A DNA stretch of 64,000 bases. Origin: Thiocystis violacea. Its GTDB lineage: Bacteria > Pseudomonadota > Gammaproteobacteria > Chromatiales > Chromatiaceae. Location: the NCBI RefSeq assembly GCF_016583565.1, contig NZ_NRRF01000016.1, positions 17,786-81,785 on the forward strand, read 5' to 3'. Positions within the stretch are counted from its first letter, which is position 1. Each line of letters starts with the position of its first letter. The position numbers were made by a program, and so were the translations under genes. The notes below the pieces were generated by a model, which had not been told where the DNA came from, ran no database searches, and saw nothing but the letters and a program-made list of their open reading frames with translations. Positions 30,234-39,163 of this stretch are shown here, one piece after another.

Positions 30234-32081
30234 TCAATAACGCGTGAAGACGGCATCCTGCGACTCGACCCGGAACTCGTTGACCCATTCGCCGTCCAGC
30301 CACAGCCACCGGTTCTTCACCAACGCCTCGCGCTCGGGCTGACTCATCATCGCGCCAGTGGTCGGCACTTTGAAGGCGGGCACCGAGGCGCGAATCTTGG
30401 TGTTCACCTCCGCGAGCGGTCCTTGGATCTTGATGTCCTCGACCTTGGCCTCCGCGTACTTGATCTTGCCCATGTTCGCCACGTAGGCATTCAAGGGGGT
30501 CACGGCCTTGAAGAAGGGGTCCAAGTAGTCATAGGCCTTCTCGAACTCACCGTCCCGCATCGCTTGCCAATACCCCTCCGCGCGCTGACGCAGCTGCGCC
30601 TCACCCGCGATTTCATCTGCCTTCATCGATTCTGAACGCTGTTTCGCGTAATCAGACAGCACGGCCGGGGCGACGTCGATCTGGACCAATTGCTTGGACT
30701 TGAAGGTGTCGTCGGCATAGCGTTCGGCGAGGACATGATAGGATCCGCCGGCGACATAGATCGCGCCGGGCTCGTAACGCAGACCCAGATTCGTCCCGCG
30801 AGGACGGGGCAAGGGCACATTACTCAGAGCCCAGGTCTCCCCGAAGTCCTTGGACAACGAAGCGTAGAGGCCGGATCGGATCGTCCGCCAATCCTCCCAA
30901 ACGACGAGGATCTCGCCCGGCGTCTCACCGAAGGCCACGGATGGGTTGCGAGCGTGGAAAAACGCGAGCAGATTCCGATCCTCCTCGGTTGCGCTCCGGC
31001 CCGCCAACTCAGGCGCACGAAGCGGAGATGCCTTCGACCAGGTGCTGCCTCGATCGGCGGATCGGATGAGATAGACATCCTGCTTGGCACGGTCGTCCAC
31101 CTGACGATTACGGGCGGTGATCGCGAGCATCAGGTGCCCCTCAGCATCCGATGCCGTTTGCAAGCTGGCGATATCGAAACCCTTGAGGTCGTCGAAACCG
31201 AACCGCGTCCACCGAGCCCCGTCATCGTCCGAATAGGCGCCTTCCAAGCGAAAATCGCGGCGGTCTAGGCCATACTGACCGACCCAAAGCACCATCCAGC
31301 GCGACCCCAGCCTCAATGCCTCGAAGATCGGGGTGATACTCGGAACCTCAGCAACGGTCACCTCGGCACGGAAACCGCCGTCATCCTTGTCTGCAACGGC
31401 GTCGGCTGGCCGGAACCGGGAGGCTATACGCTGCGGCCCATCGCTCGACTGCCAGCTGAACGCCATCAGGCTGCCACCTGGATCCACGGCCATCACCGGA
31501 TAGATACCGGGCATGACGAGCGCTATCTCGGACAGCGCCTGATCGCTCTGCCGCCAGTTGCGGTAATACAGGTTGTACCGGTCTGAACTCGCCTCGGTCG
31601 CCTTCTCCCCGTACCAGAGCAGGTGCGTCTTGCCCTGGCCATCGGTCTCAGCCACGAAACGCGCGAGCGGCTCCGTGTCTCCGCCGACTTCTTGCGGGCG
31701 AATCTCATCGCTCGGCGCCTCGAAGAGATAGAGGCCCTTCTCGGGATACTTGTCGCGCCAAAGCACGGCGGCGCCCGCGGACCTCGCGGCCATCGCCAGG
31801 CCAGAGGGCGATTGCGCGCGCCCGGCAGGCACCAAGAGGCTCTCAGCGCCCTTTGGGTCGCGGAGCCTGAGCATCCGACTCTCGTCGTAATAACTGAGCC
31901 ATAGGTGATCGGACGCGTCGAGCGAATACGCCCAATCGCTGTTCGCATCCATGGCCGACGACGTCACGGGATGCGCCGACCATTCCTCGAGAGCCCCCTC
32001 ACCGGCATGCAGTTGCGCCGACAGAACAGACGCGCTGAATGCACAAGCAAGGCCGGCAGCCCTAATAGCTTCGAAATTCAC
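30234..32081 (-). CDS. Secreted sialidase-fold (BNR/Asp-box) protein
   Basis: 615 residues. A signal peptide (MNFEAIRAAGLACAFSASVLSAQLHA) is followed by a beta-propeller-like region with three Asp-boxes: YSDDDGARWT, RSADRGSTWSK and LSKDFGETWAL. This fold is shared by sialidases and non-catalytic binding proteins; I do not see a convincing sialidase Arg triad or FRIP motif. From about residue 495 there is a separate helical/beta domain (AEGYWQAMRDGEFEKAYDYLDPFFKAVTP) that resembles NTF2-like folds. Probably exported or periplasmic, acting on or binding glycans made by the surrounding genes (inference). Confidence 0.75.
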   Translation of the reverse strand: MNFEAIRAAGLACAFSASVLSAQLHAGEGALEEWSAHPVTSSAMDANSDWAYSLDASDHLWLSYYDESRMLRLRDPKGAESLLVPAGRAQSPSGLAMAARSAGAAVLWRDKYPEKGLYLFEAPSDEIRPQEVGGDTEPLARFVAETDGQGKTHLLWYGEKATEASSDRYNLYYRNWRQSDQALSEIALVMPGIYPVMAVDPGGSLMAFSWQSSDGPQRIASRFRPADAVADKDDGGFRAEVTVAEVPSITPIFEALRLGSRWMVLWVGQYGLDRRDFRLEGAYSDDDGARWTRFGFDDLKGFDIASLQTASDAEGHLMLAITARNRQVDDRAKQDVYLIRSADRGSTWSKASPLRAPELAGRSATEEDRNLLAFFHARNPSVAFGETPGEILVVWEDWRTIRSGLYASLSKDFGETWALSNVPLPRPRGTNLGLRYEPGAIYVAGGSYHVLAERYADDTFKSKQLVQIDVAPAVLSDYAKQRSESMKADEIAGEAQLRQRAEGYWQAMRDGEFEKAYDYLDPFFKAVTPLNAYVANMGKIKYAEAKVEDIKIQGPLAEVNTKIRASVPAFKVPTTGAMMSQPEREALVKNRWLWLDGEWVNEFRVESQDAVFTRY

Positions 32082-32150
32082 TGAACTCCCCGACTACTGG
32101 ATACAAAAAGAACGAGGCCTGTGGTGTGCGACGAGTCGCTCCCCAGGCGC

Positions 32151-32175
32151 AAAAAGGCCGCCCGAAGGCGGCCTT
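32151..32175 (-). terminator. Intrinsic terminator with UUCG-type loop
   Basis: On the minus strand AAGGCCGCC-TTCG-GGCGGCCTT is followed by U residues (A run at 32151-32155 on the plus strand). It ends the transcript of the secreted protein gene at 32259. A second perfect 8-bp hairpin (32231-32250, GATGCTGC-loop-GCAGCATC) lies between them. Confidence 0.88.
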
Positions 32176-32258
32176 GGCACGCGGCATCACGATGCGAAAC
32201 GCTTCTAGATGGCTGCGTGCAAAGTGCATCGATGCTGCCTCAGCAGCATCTAAGCACC

Positions 32259-33344
32259 TCAGTTCGGGGCCAGCATAATAGCGTTGTTGAAGACGCCATT
32301 GGTGCCGCTGGACTCGCCGTTGATGGTTCCGCCCAGGTTGTACTCGAGCTTGATGACCACAGCGCCAGCATCCGCCGAGCGCGCAGAGGATGCAGCGGAA
32401 AGCCCGTCGCTCTGCTGGGGATCAAACACAGCAGGCACCCAGCCGGCGGCGCCGCCATTCTTCACGCGGTAGTTCCAAAGCTTCGCCCAGCCACCGTCTT
32501 CCAAGCGGGCGAGCGTGCCGTCGCTGAGCATATCTGCCGCATCGACGCGAGCCACACAGACAACGTCCTGAGGAACCGTGCCAGAGATCAGATTCTCGTC
32601 ACGATCGTAGAGGTCGCCACGGCTCGTCGTCACGAATTCAACGCGGGCACGATAGTCATTGGCGAAGTCCGGCGCCTGATCCCAATCGACCGGCGTCACG
32701 AAGAATGCGGTCGTGATCTCGGTGAAGGGCATGATCGAGACATTGGAAGGACTTGCCGAAGCCGCCCAGCGGTAGTCAGACGTGTACCAGTGGTAGGCTT
32801 GATAGCCCCAAGCCGCGCCGCTGCCAAATTCGAAGACGAATGCCTCACCGCTCAACGACTCGCTGCGCGCGGTCGGGCCGTCATAGGTGTCGACGAAGAG
32901 ATAGCCACGTGCCGGCAGCACGTTACGACCGAAGGCATAATCCCGACCGGACTGCTGCCACTGGTTGTTGATGCTCGGGTCATTGAAGAGAACACCCGAG
33001 GTCTCGGCGCCAAAGTGACCGCTGAGATCGATGGTCTGCAGGTCGTTGTAGCTGGTCGGGAGATACTCGTCGTACTCTTCGCACTTGGCCAGCTTGTCGT
33101 TAGCAGCGGTACCGCTCTTGTAGTAGAAGCGGTAGTGCAGATTGTCGCCAGCTGCGCCGGTCCCGTTTGCCGCGCCGCCCGACGACCAGTTGTAGTCGGA
33201 GGTGTTGATGACGCTGACGATGGTGGTGACGGTTTCGCTGAGGGCGGCATAGGGCCAAAACGCCGTGCCTGCCTGAGCGGCTCCGACTGCCGATACGCCG
33301 ATGGCTGCCGCGACCGCGGATGCGAGTGTGTTCTTTGCAAACAT
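32259..33344 (-). CDS. Secreted protein of unknown function
   Basis: 361 residues from ATG 33342-33344 with AGGAGA upstream. A clean signal peptide ends in VSAVGAAQAG. The mature protein is rich in Ser, Gly, Ala, Asn, Tyr and Trp, with few Lys, and looks all-beta: SETVTTIVSVINTSDYNWSSGG, YLFVDTYDGP, WGYQAYHWYTSDYRW. Only two Cys are seen in the mature part (CEEYDEY and VVCVARVD), which could form a disulfide. It has its own terminator and a long upstream region, so it may be strongly and singly transcribed. No family recognised. Confidence 0.8.
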   Translation of the reverse strand: MFAKNTLASAVAAAIGVSAVGAAQAGTAFWPYAALSETVTTIVSVINTSDYNWSSGGAANGTGAAGDNLHYRFYYKSGTAANDKLAKCEEYDEYLPTSYNDLQTIDLSGHFGAETSGVLFNDPSINNQWQQSGRDYAFGRNVLPARGYLFVDTYDGPTARSESLSGEAFVFEFGSGAAWGYQAYHWYTSDYRWAASASPSNVSIMPFTEITTAFFVTPVDWDQAPDFANDYRARVEFVTTSRGDLYDRDENLISGTVPQDVVCVARVDAADMLSDGTLARLEDGGWAKLWNYRVKNGGAAGWVPAVFDPQQSDGLSAASSARSADAGAVVIKLEYNLGGTINGESSGTNGVFNNAIMLAPN

Positions 33345-33772
33345 CGCTGGAGTTCTCCTGTGATTCACACGTTACAAACTAGTCAAATTGTGAGTTGTCC
33401 GGGATACCATGGACTTCTCGTGATGGAGTTAGCGGAGGCGCCGCCCATCCGAAACGCATGCCACGCTGGCTCGCGGCTCGATCAGGAGTCTACACCACAA
33501 ATTGTTGTTGTCAACCCACATCGATCGATTTGGCGACGCCAAACCCTCCCCAGTAGGCATGACAAGAAACCACGTGGAATATACAAGTCACTGCAAAAGA
33601 GCACCTTTTCGGCGTCTCAGACGACCCTGTTGCGCAATCGCAACATTTGGTGGAAAAACCTCGGGATGAATCGCTGCCCTGAATATGGCACGAGACACCT
33701 GAGTGCGACGAATGGACGGACATCGACCGAGCACTCCGCCAGGCCGGCCCTCGCCCTCACGCCAAGCACCGG
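33345..33772. other. Intergenic region, AT-richer
   Basis: 428 bases with clearly lower GC than the surroundings, between two minus-strand genes. It should carry the promoter of the secreted protein gene at 33344 and the end of the GNAT transcript. Short frames here have no ribosome sites or codon bias. No repeat or RNA was recognised. Confidence 0.5.
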
Positions 33773-34792
33773 CTAGTAGATATCCACGTCTCCCATGGTG
33801 TAGTACAGGTGCTCGCGGGCCGTCGCTGTATCGATCGCGCTCCGCCAGCACATGTTCGCCGCGAAGACGGGCGTCTCAAGCATCGGAAGATCCAGCCGCG
33901 AACGCCAAGCGTGAGGCAACCAAACCGAAAGGGGTTCAGGCGCGCGATTCGCGCCGACGTGCCTCGCAACGGCATGAATCGCCGCTCGGATGCTTGCGGG
34001 CGGCAGCAGCAGATCGACGAGTCGCCGCTCTCCCTGCTCGCAACATGAAACGACCCACCCCTGGAGCCGCCCGAAGCGCGCCAAGCCAAAAAGCTCGTAG
34101 CTGCGCACCGGATTGTCTGCGTATCGCCAGCGCAGATAGGCCGCATCCCTGACAAGCCCAAGGGTAAAGGATTTCCGCAAGCGCCCCCACAGCACATCTA
34201 GCCGGTCGTCACCCCAGGACAAGGGAACAACCCGCCAGAAGCTCGCCGACAACGGACCCTTGGCCGGAACGTCTGCTTTGAGCGCGACTTCCATCAAGCC
34301 GTAGACGCCCGCGCGCTCTCCAACCAAGTACGGACCGCGCCCAGGGAACCCGTAACGAAACGCCGTCGGTAGATCAGTCGCGATCTTGGAGAGGAGACTG
34401 CGAAGCAGAACTGTGAAAAGGTTATTTTGACCGATGCCGCCGCGATAGCTCGGATGAACCATGACGTCGCAGATCTGAACGAAGGGCGTGCGCTTTCCAC
34501 GAAAAACACCAGGAAGACAGAGCGCACCGGCATGCGCGATGATCATGCCACTCGGATCCAGCGCAACCATCGACTCCACTGGAGTAAAATCCCGAGCCAA
34601 GGCCCTACTTGCCACGAACTTCCAACGCCACTCCGCCGAGGATCGCTGGACCCCGAACACCTTGGCAAACAGCTCAATGAGCGCGGGCTCGTCGTCATGC
34701 GTGACGCTACGCAGATGATCATCCCTCATCGGCAAATTATCGATGGTATCGGCCAAATCCCGCAACCGCTTTCTCGTCTCGTGCCCGAGCAC
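33773..34792 (-). CDS. GNAT-family N-acetyltransferase
   Basis: 339 residues from a GTG at 34790-34792, two bases after the stop of the upstream gene; an ATG at 34729 (MRDDHLRSVTHDDEP) would remove 21 residues and starts right at the domain. The N-terminal half shows the acetyltransferase pattern: RSVTHDDEPALIELFAKVFG, WRWKFVAS, then the beta4-alphaA acetyl-CoA region VQICDVMVHPSYRGGIGQNNLFTVLL. The C-terminal half (DAAYLRWRYADNPVRSYELFGLARFGRLQGWVV) resembles a second GNAT-like fold, as in some glycan-modifying acetyltransferases. Substrate unknown; probably a glycan or protein acyl group. Confidence 0.8.
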   Translation of the reverse strand: MLGHETRKRLRDLADTIDNLPMRDDHLRSVTHDDEPALIELFAKVFGVQRSSAEWRWKFVASRALARDFTPVESMVALDPSGMIIAHAGALCLPGVFRGKRTPFVQICDVMVHPSYRGGIGQNNLFTVLLRSLLSKIATDLPTAFRYGFPGRGPYLVGERAGVYGLMEVALKADVPAKGPLSASFWRVVPLSWGDDRLDVLWGRLRKSFTLGLVRDAAYLRWRYADNPVRSYELFGLARFGRLQGWVVSCCEQGERRLVDLLLPPASIRAAIHAVARHVGANRAPEPLSVWLPHAWRSRLDLPMLETPVFAANMCWRSAIDTATAREHLYYTMGDVDIY

Positions 34793-34794
34793 TC

Positions 34795-37359
34795 CTAGCG
34801 CGCCGCATGCGGCCCCGCCTCACCAGCCGGCCCCAACTGGACAGGAGCCTCACCTTTCGTGTGCCGCCCCCACATCCGCCGATAGACGTCCTCAAGATGG
34901 CCGACGAACTGCTGGCTATCGAAGAAAATCGATTCCTGCCGAGCCTTCCGCAACTGCATCTTGATCGCCGCCAGCGCATCACCCCGTTTAGCCAACTCCC
35001 GCGCCAGGGTTTCATAGTGGTCGAGGTCCGCCGCAATCAGCTCGGGCACTCCAACGGCGGTCACTAGACTGGCCGCAACGCGCGACGCAAAGGTGTCGCC
35101 GGGACAGGTCAAGACGGGCACGCCCATCCACAGGGCGTCGGATGCCGTCGTGTGCGCATTCACCGGACGCGTATCGAGGAAGAGGTCGGCCTGGGCCAGG
35201 CGCGCCAGATGCTCGGCTTGAGGCAGCTTTGGCGCAAAGATCAATCGCTCCGGCGCAACGCCGCGGGCCTGCGCCTCACGACGCAGGTTGTTTTGCGCCG
35301 CGTCGGTTCGCGCATACAGCCAAAGGATCCCGTTCGGCGTATCGCGAAGCACGCGGCACCAGCGATCGAAGATGTCGGGGGTGATTTTATAGGGGTCGTT
35401 GAAACAGCAAAAAACGAAGCCATCCTCCGGCAAGCCAACAGCGGCGCGCGCGGGAGTCTCCGCGACCACGCGCGCATCATCCACAGGCGCATAGGTCCCC
35501 GGAAGGTAGGCGATCGACTCGTCGTAGTGAACGGCGTGCTCCGGCGGAATGACGACTGGGTCGGCAATCAGATAGTCGATGAAAGCAGCCCCAAGCCCGC
35601 CCGGGAAACCCAACCAGCTCACCTGAATCGGGCTTGGGCGCAGCGCGAGGATCTCCAGCCGAGCGTTCTTGGTGTAGCCCTTGAGATCCACGAGGATGTC
35701 GATGCCGTCGTCACGCATACGCTGAGCCGCCGCGAGGTGGGGCATCGAGCGAATATCCACAAAGTGATCGAAGGCGGCCGCAAGGCGGCGGCGCATCGGG
35801 CCGCCATCATCAGGCCCCGTGGAATAGGCAAAAATCTCGAATTGCCCGCGATCGTGCCGCTCGAAGAGAGACGCCGTCAGATAGGCCGTCGCATGCTCCT
35901 GGAAATCGTCGGACAGGTAGCCGATCCGTAGACGAGCATCAGGGGATGAAGGCCGCGAAACCGCTAGCGAGCCAGCGCGCTGCTCCCACTCTTGGTAGCC
36001 GCGAGCACGCAAACGCGCAATCCGCAACAAGTCGGCAGGGCCGAACGCGGATATCGTCATCGCAACGAAGGGCTCGATGATCGACTCGTCCGTGGCCAGC
36101 ACCAAGGCACGGAGCGCAGCTTCCCGCTCGGCAAACTGCCGCCAATCGCACAGGTAGCGCTGGTTCCTGACGAGCAGTCCGAGGAGGCTCTGGGGCTGAT
36201 TCCCTGAGCGCTCCAGGCTCCGCTCAAGGATCTCGACGGCTTGATCGAACAGGCCGAGATCCGCAAGCAGGGGAGCAAGGGCAATCGCTCGCTCGGGGCC
36301 GTCGGCATTGGCCTTGACCATCCGCACGGCGGTATCCAATGCGGCTGAAGCAGTGCGACCCGGATCAGCCGTCGCCGATGAGGCCTCCCCCAGCTTGAAG
36401 GCAGCCTGCAACAGGCAGTAATTTGCTTCGAGCAAGCTCGGCGACAATCGAACGGCCTGCAGCGCGAATTGAAAGGCCCCTTCAAGATCATCACGCCGCA
36501 AGGCCGCGTCGGCCGCGTTGTTCCAAGTCTCGGCGCGCAGCGGGTCCAAGACCAGCGACTGCTCGAATGCCTTGACGACCCCGTCGGCCCGGCCGAGCCG
36601 CGCGTAAACGACGCCGAGGTGGTCCCACAGCTCGCAGCGGCCGGGAATCAGTGCGACGGCACGCTCAAGAGACGCCAGCGCCCGGTCGAAACGCTGCAGG
36701 GCCATCCATGCCAAGCCGCTGAGATGATGACCCTCACCCCATGAGGGACAGTCCGCCAGGACGGGCTCCAAGCGCTCGACAAGGGCCTCGTAGTGCCCGG
36801 ACTGATAGTCTCGCATCGCCTGAGCAAAGGGATCCTGAAGCCTCGCGTGAACGGCGGATGCCGCGACCACGGCCAGCGGGGCATCCGCGAACTCACGCGT
36901 CAGGTCGGCCGGACGCGGTGCCAAGGCGGACGCTGCCAGGGCACTCTCGGTGCCAGAATCCTGGTCATGGAGCCAGACGCGCCAGCGCTCCAGCGTCTCC
37001 GAGGGGAAGCCCCGCTGCGGCGCCTCGCTCAACAGCTGATGTGCCTCGGCCAGCCGGCCTGAGCGGGCCAGAGCGTATAGCAATGCCTGGCAGAAGGTCT
37101 GGGAGTTTGGCTGCTGCAGCACCGCGCGCTTGAGGAGCGGCATGGCCGCTAGACCCAAGCCGGAGTCGATCAAGGCCACGGCGAGGTTGTAGCATGCAAC
37201 GACCCGATGGGGCCTCTCCCGCAAGGCCCGCAGATACGCCAGGATCGCCTCCTCGAATGCACCTTGCAGATGCTTGGCGAGACCCTCCGCCACTGGATCA
37301 GGCGGAGAGTCGGACGGCGGTCCGGACTGGGATGTCCACGAAATCGAATAATTGATCAA
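34795..37359 (-). CDS. TPR protein with O-GlcNAc-transferase-like (GT41/SPINDLY) domain
   Basis: 854 residues from a TTG at 37357-37359; a GTG at 37293 is an alternative. Residues about 20-330 are TPR-like helical repeats (for example FDRALASLERAVALIPGRCELWDHLGVVYARLGR). The C-terminal half is the GT41 catalytic region: RIGYLSDDFQEHATAYL, DILVDLKGYTKNARLEILALRPSPIQVSWLGFPG, FCCFNDPYKITPDIFDRWCRVL and DLFLDTRPVNAHTTASDALWMGVPVLTCPG. It should transfer a sugar (GlcNAc in characterised relatives) to protein Ser/Thr in the cytoplasm. It is divergent from the PIG-L/GT2 gene. Confidence 0.92.
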   Translation of the reverse strand: MINYSISWTSQSGPPSDSPPDPVAEGLAKHLQGAFEEAILAYLRALRERPHRVVACYNLAVALIDSGLGLAAMPLLKRAVLQQPNSQTFCQALLYALARSGRLAEAHQLLSEAPQRGFPSETLERWRVWLHDQDSGTESALAASALAPRPADLTREFADAPLAVVAASAVHARLQDPFAQAMRDYQSGHYEALVERLEPVLADCPSWGEGHHLSGLAWMALQRFDRALASLERAVALIPGRCELWDHLGVVYARLGRADGVVKAFEQSLVLDPLRAETWNNAADAALRRDDLEGAFQFALQAVRLSPSLLEANYCLLQAAFKLGEASSATADPGRTASAALDTAVRMVKANADGPERAIALAPLLADLGLFDQAVEILERSLERSGNQPQSLLGLLVRNQRYLCDWRQFAEREAALRALVLATDESIIEPFVAMTISAFGPADLLRIARLRARGYQEWEQRAGSLAVSRPSSPDARLRIGYLSDDFQEHATAYLTASLFERHDRGQFEIFAYSTGPDDGGPMRRRLAAAFDHFVDIRSMPHLAAAQRMRDDGIDILVDLKGYTKNARLEILALRPSPIQVSWLGFPGGLGAAFIDYLIADPVVIPPEHAVHYDESIAYLPGTYAPVDDARVVAETPARAAVGLPEDGFVFCCFNDPYKITPDIFDRWCRVLRDTPNGILWLYARTDAAQNNLRREAQARGVAPERLIFAPKLPQAEHLARLAQADLFLDTRPVNAHTTASDALWMGVPVLTCPGDTFASRVAASLVTAVGVPELIAADLDHYETLARELAKRGDALAAIKMQLRKARQESIFFDSQQFVGHLEDVYRRMWGRHTKGEAPVQLGPAGEAGPHAAR

Positions 37360-37399
37360 GACTCAGACCTTGCGAATCAAAGGGCATTCCTGGCGACTG

Positions 37400-39139
37400 A
37401 TGACAATCTCAGAGCACGACATCCTTCCCTACCACGCCGAGCGAGCCATGCCGAGCGGGCGCGCCCTGATATTGGCGCCTCATCCGGATGACGAGGTGCT
37501 CGGCTGCGCAGGGGCCATTATGCGGCATATCGCCGCCAATGACCCAGTTCGGGTGGTCATCGCCACGGACGGCGCCTTTGGCGAGACCGACGGCCGCGAC
37601 GCGCACATGCGGTTGCGCCAGGACGAAAGTCGCCGTGCGGCGGCCGTGCTCGGTTGTGACCAACCGGCATTCTGGGAGCTTCCCGATCGCGGGCTTGAGT
37701 ACGGCGAATCTCTGATCGAGCGCATCCGCGCCGCAATCGACGAGTTGGCCGCGGATCTGGTCTATGCCCCATCCTGGTGGGAGATGCATCCGGACCATTT
37801 CGCGCTGGCCCTGGCCGCCGCCGAGGCGGTCAGACGCTGTCAGCGCCCCGTTCGGCTCGTGATGTACGAGATCGGCGTCCCGCTGCATCCCAACCGCCTG
37901 CTCGACATCTCCGATCTCGTGGAGCGCAAGCACGCCGCGCTCGCCTGCTTTGCAAGCCAGCTCGCGCAACAGCGCTACGACGAGCACATTGCCGGATTGA
38001 ACCGCTACCGCACCTACACCTTGCCGGGCCATGTCCTGGCGGCGGAGGCATACCGGATGATGACGGGCGATGAGCTACGCCAAGATCCGGTCCGCGTCAT
38101 TCGCCCCGGCGTCTATTACACGCAGAACGGCCATCCGAGCACCAAGCCGCCGCCATTGGTCTCGGTGATCGTCGATCGGCCCGGCGCCGACACGGGCATG
38201 GAGACATTGGACGCGATCACGCTCCAGACCTATCCGAACATCGAGATCCTGGTGGTGCCGACGAACGCCGAGCAGGAGATCGAAACGCCGACCTGGAGGG
38301 ATCGCTATCCGCTTCGAGCCATCGCCCCGGGGGATGGCGATTCCTCCGCGCGCGCCATGAACCGCGCCCTGGACGCGGCACGCGGCGATTTCCTGGTCAT
38401 CGTGCAGGATGACGCCATCCTCGCCCCGGATCATGTCAGCGCCATGGTGGAAGCGCTCGCCAACGCAGACGGCAGCGGATGCGCCTATTCTGGCGTCCTC
38501 TTCGAAGGCCCCGGCCCGGAGCCCCATCCAAGCCGGGTCACCCTGAATCGCCGCATCGACCGACGGGAGCTGTGGGGCGGCACCGCGCCACCCATCTCCT
38601 GCTTCCTCGTGGCGCGCCGGCATCTCGCGGATGGCTGCCGCTTCGACGAAACGCTTGAGGCCGGGCAGGCGTGGGATTTTCTCGTGCAGCTCTCCCTGCG
38701 AACCGAGTTCCTGCATGTCGATCGAACGAGTCTTCGTGTTCGACGTCAGACGGATCGGCCGGAGAACCGATCGTCAAGCCGCGAAACGCTGGCATCTCGA
38801 CCACCGCCCTCGGTCTTCGAGAAATGGCAAAAGACGTGGGGTGCTGCCGAACTGATCGAGATCATCGCCTTCCACGACGCGCGCAAGGCCGAAGCAGAGC
38901 GATCCGCTCAAGGGCTGATGGACACGCTGACCGAGCAGAGCCGGACACTGGCGCAAGAGCGCAACGAAGCCCAGGCGCTGAGACAAGCGATCGCGCAGAG
39001 CCAGGCTGAAGCACATCGGCAGCGTGCCACGGCGGAGCAGCTGCACCAGGAACTCCAGGCCCTACGGCGCTCGACCTCCTGGAAGATCACGGCGCCGCTG
39101 CGTCTGCTCGTGACACGCCTGCGCGGCACCAAAGCCTGA
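37400..39139 (+). CDS. PIG-L deacetylase fused to a GT2-like domain and coiled coil
   Basis: 579 residues from ATG 37400; a TTG at 37352 would add 16 and overlap the divergent gene. Residues about 20-225 are a PIG-L/LmbE zinc deacetylase: LILAPHPDDEVLG (His28, Asp30, Asp31) and WWEMHPDHFALA. Residues about 250-450 resemble a GT-A family 2 transferase (PLVSVIVDRPG, ITLQTYPNIEILVVPT, ARGDFLVIVQDDAILAPDH). The last 100 residues are a Glu/Gln-rich coiled coil ending in RRSTSWKITAPLR, a tail seen on many polysaccharide glycosyltransferases. Probably deacetylates an N-acetyl sugar and extends the glycan (inference). Confidence 0.85.
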   Translation: MTISEHDILPYHAERAMPSGRALILAPHPDDEVLGCAGAIMRHIAANDPVRVVIATDGAFGETDGRDAHMRLRQDESRRAAAVLGCDQPAFWELPDRGLEYGESLIERIRAAIDELAADLVYAPSWWEMHPDHFALALAAAEAVRRCQRPVRLVMYEIGVPLHPNRLLDISDLVERKHAALACFASQLAQQRYDEHIAGLNRYRTYTLPGHVLAAEAYRMMTGDELRQDPVRVIRPGVYYTQNGHPSTKPPPLVSVIVDRPGADTGMETLDAITLQTYPNIEILVVPTNAEQEIETPTWRDRYPLRAIAPGDGDSSARAMNRALDAARGDFLVIVQDDAILAPDHVSAMVEALANADGSGCAYSGVLFEGPGPEPHPSRVTLNRRIDRRELWGGTAPPISCFLVARRHLADGCRFDETLEAGQAWDFLVQLSLRTEFLHVDRTSLRVRRQTDRPENRSSSRETLASRPPPSVFEKWQKTWGAAELIEIIAFHDARKAEAERSAQGLMDTLTEQSRTLAQERNEAQALRQAIAQSQAEAHRQRATAEQLHQELQALRRSTSWKITAPLRLLVTRLRGTKA

Positions 39140-39163
39140 TCGGCGCCCGCGACCGCCCAAGAC

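Noticed and set aside
30234..32081. Annotation as a sialidase
   Set aside because: Three Asp-boxes show a propeller fold only. The catalytic Arg triad and the FRIP motif were not found.
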